A stretch of DNA of 6,369 nucleotides from Deltaproteobacteria bacterium (GTDB lineage Bacteria; Desulfobacterota; Desulfobulbia; Desulfobulbales; VMSU01): NCBI GenBank assembly GCA_021789795.1, contig JAJYJA010000139.1, positions 1 to 6,369 of the forward strand, given 5' to 3'. The notes under the pieces were generated by a model. That model did not search any database. It saw only the letters and a list, made by a program, of their open reading frames with translations, and was not told where the DNA came from. This document shows, piece by piece, positions 6,231 to 6,369 of this stretch. The stretch's first letter is position 1; every line of letters begins with the position of its first letter. The position numbers were made by a program, and so were the translations under genes.

Positions 6231-6369
6231 GCCGCCCCCCGCGCGCGCACCGGGAGGCGGACGAAGAAGGTCGTGCCCCGCCCCAGCTCGCTTTCGACCT
6301 CGATCTCGCCCCCGTGCTTCTTGACGATGTCGTAGGAGATGGACAGCCCCAGGCCGGTGCCCTTGCCCA
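6227..6369 (-). CDS. Sensor histidine kinase, C-terminal fragment (5' part beyond the right edge)
   Basis: Only the last 46 codons are inside the window. They begin in the G2 box of a GHKL (HATPase_c) ATP-binding domain: GKGTGLGLSISYDIV, then a KHGGEIEVES strand, then GRGTTFFVRLP, and end RARGAA with a TGA stop. This is the normal end of a histidine kinase, with no receiver or other domain after it. The kinase would use ATP to autophosphorylate a histidine encoded beyond the edge. Its stop overlaps the start of the next kinase gene in an ATGA, so the two are probably translationally coupled. The fragment closely resembles the same part of that next kinase (GKGTGLGLSI, YDIV and GTTF shared), so the two may be tandem paralogues. 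What it senses cannot be seen. Confidence 0.93.
   Translation of the reverse strand, partial: GKGTGLGLSISYDIVKKHGGEIEVESELGRGTTFFVRLPVRARGAA
6322..6369 (-). repeat. Direct repeat copy B (G2-box region of the upstream kinase fragment)
   Basis: Partner of 4064-4111 (47 of 48 bases identical). The match runs into the window edge, so its true length is unknown. Towards the 3' end of the genes the similarity falls off sharply. Confidence 0.8.

Larger units (their letters stand above)
1..6369 (-). other. Probable single operon of five signalling genes
   Basis: All five genes are on one strand with gaps of -4, 33, 22 and 13 bases. No intrinsic terminator or convincing promoter was seen between them, and the ATGA overlap and the stop-overlapping Shine-Dalgarno sequence point to coupled translation. 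The promoter must lie to the right of the window and the end to the left. There is no gene-free stretch longer than 33 bases. Confidence 0.8.

Noticed and set aside
1..6369. CRISPR array, tRNA or rRNA gene, insertion sequence or phage element
   Set aside because: No spaced short repeats, no tRNA-like fold recognised, and no transposase or integrase motifs; the DNA is fully occupied by the five signalling genes.

Overview
The window is a dense run of two-component signalling genes, all on the minus strand (transcribed right to left), with almost no non-coding DNA. High GC by eye, GC-ending codons and the protein style (HEINNP-type sensor kinases, a Cys-rich segment inside a kinase, HDOD and receiver proteins side by side) suggest a bacterium such as a Desulfobacterota (former Deltaproteobacteria) member. 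That placement is an inference from style and was not searched.

Layout in transcription order: (1) 6369-6227, the last 46 residues of a histidine kinase cut by the right edge. (2) 6230-3972, a complete 752-residue membrane sensor kinase, overlapping gene 1 by four bases (ATGA). It has an extracytoplasmic Cache-like sensor, a PAS domain, an eight-cysteine segment and an HEINNP-type kinase core. (3) 3938-3081, a stand-alone HDOD protein of 285 residues. (4) 3058-2243, a receiver-PAS protein of 271 residues with no recognisable effector domain. (5) 2229 to beyond position 1, a receiver-GAF-GAF-histidine kinase cut by the left edge inside its ATP-binding domain. This fifth gene fills about a third of the window and is open throughout, although no stop codon falls inside the window.

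Gaps between genes are -4, 33, 22 and 13 bases, and each internal start except that of gene 2 has a clear Shine-Dalgarno sequence. No intrinsic terminator or convincing promoter was seen, so the set reads as one operon whose promoter lies to the right of the window. It holds three kinases, two receivers and one HDOD domain, but no DNA-binding, GGDEF, EAL or HD-GYP domain. The HDOD protein is therefore the best candidate for the output of the pathway. A plausible model, by inference, is that the membrane kinase (redox or metal sensing through its cysteines) phosphorylates the receiver-PAS protein and/or the receiver of the hybrid-like kinase, and that the HDOD protein passes the signal on by protein contact.

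The features most worth a second look are the eight-cysteine segment in the membrane kinase, a perfect 13-bp hairpin in the message just before the last kinase gene, a His/Cys-rich patch in the first GAF domain of that kinase, and the absence of a conventional output.
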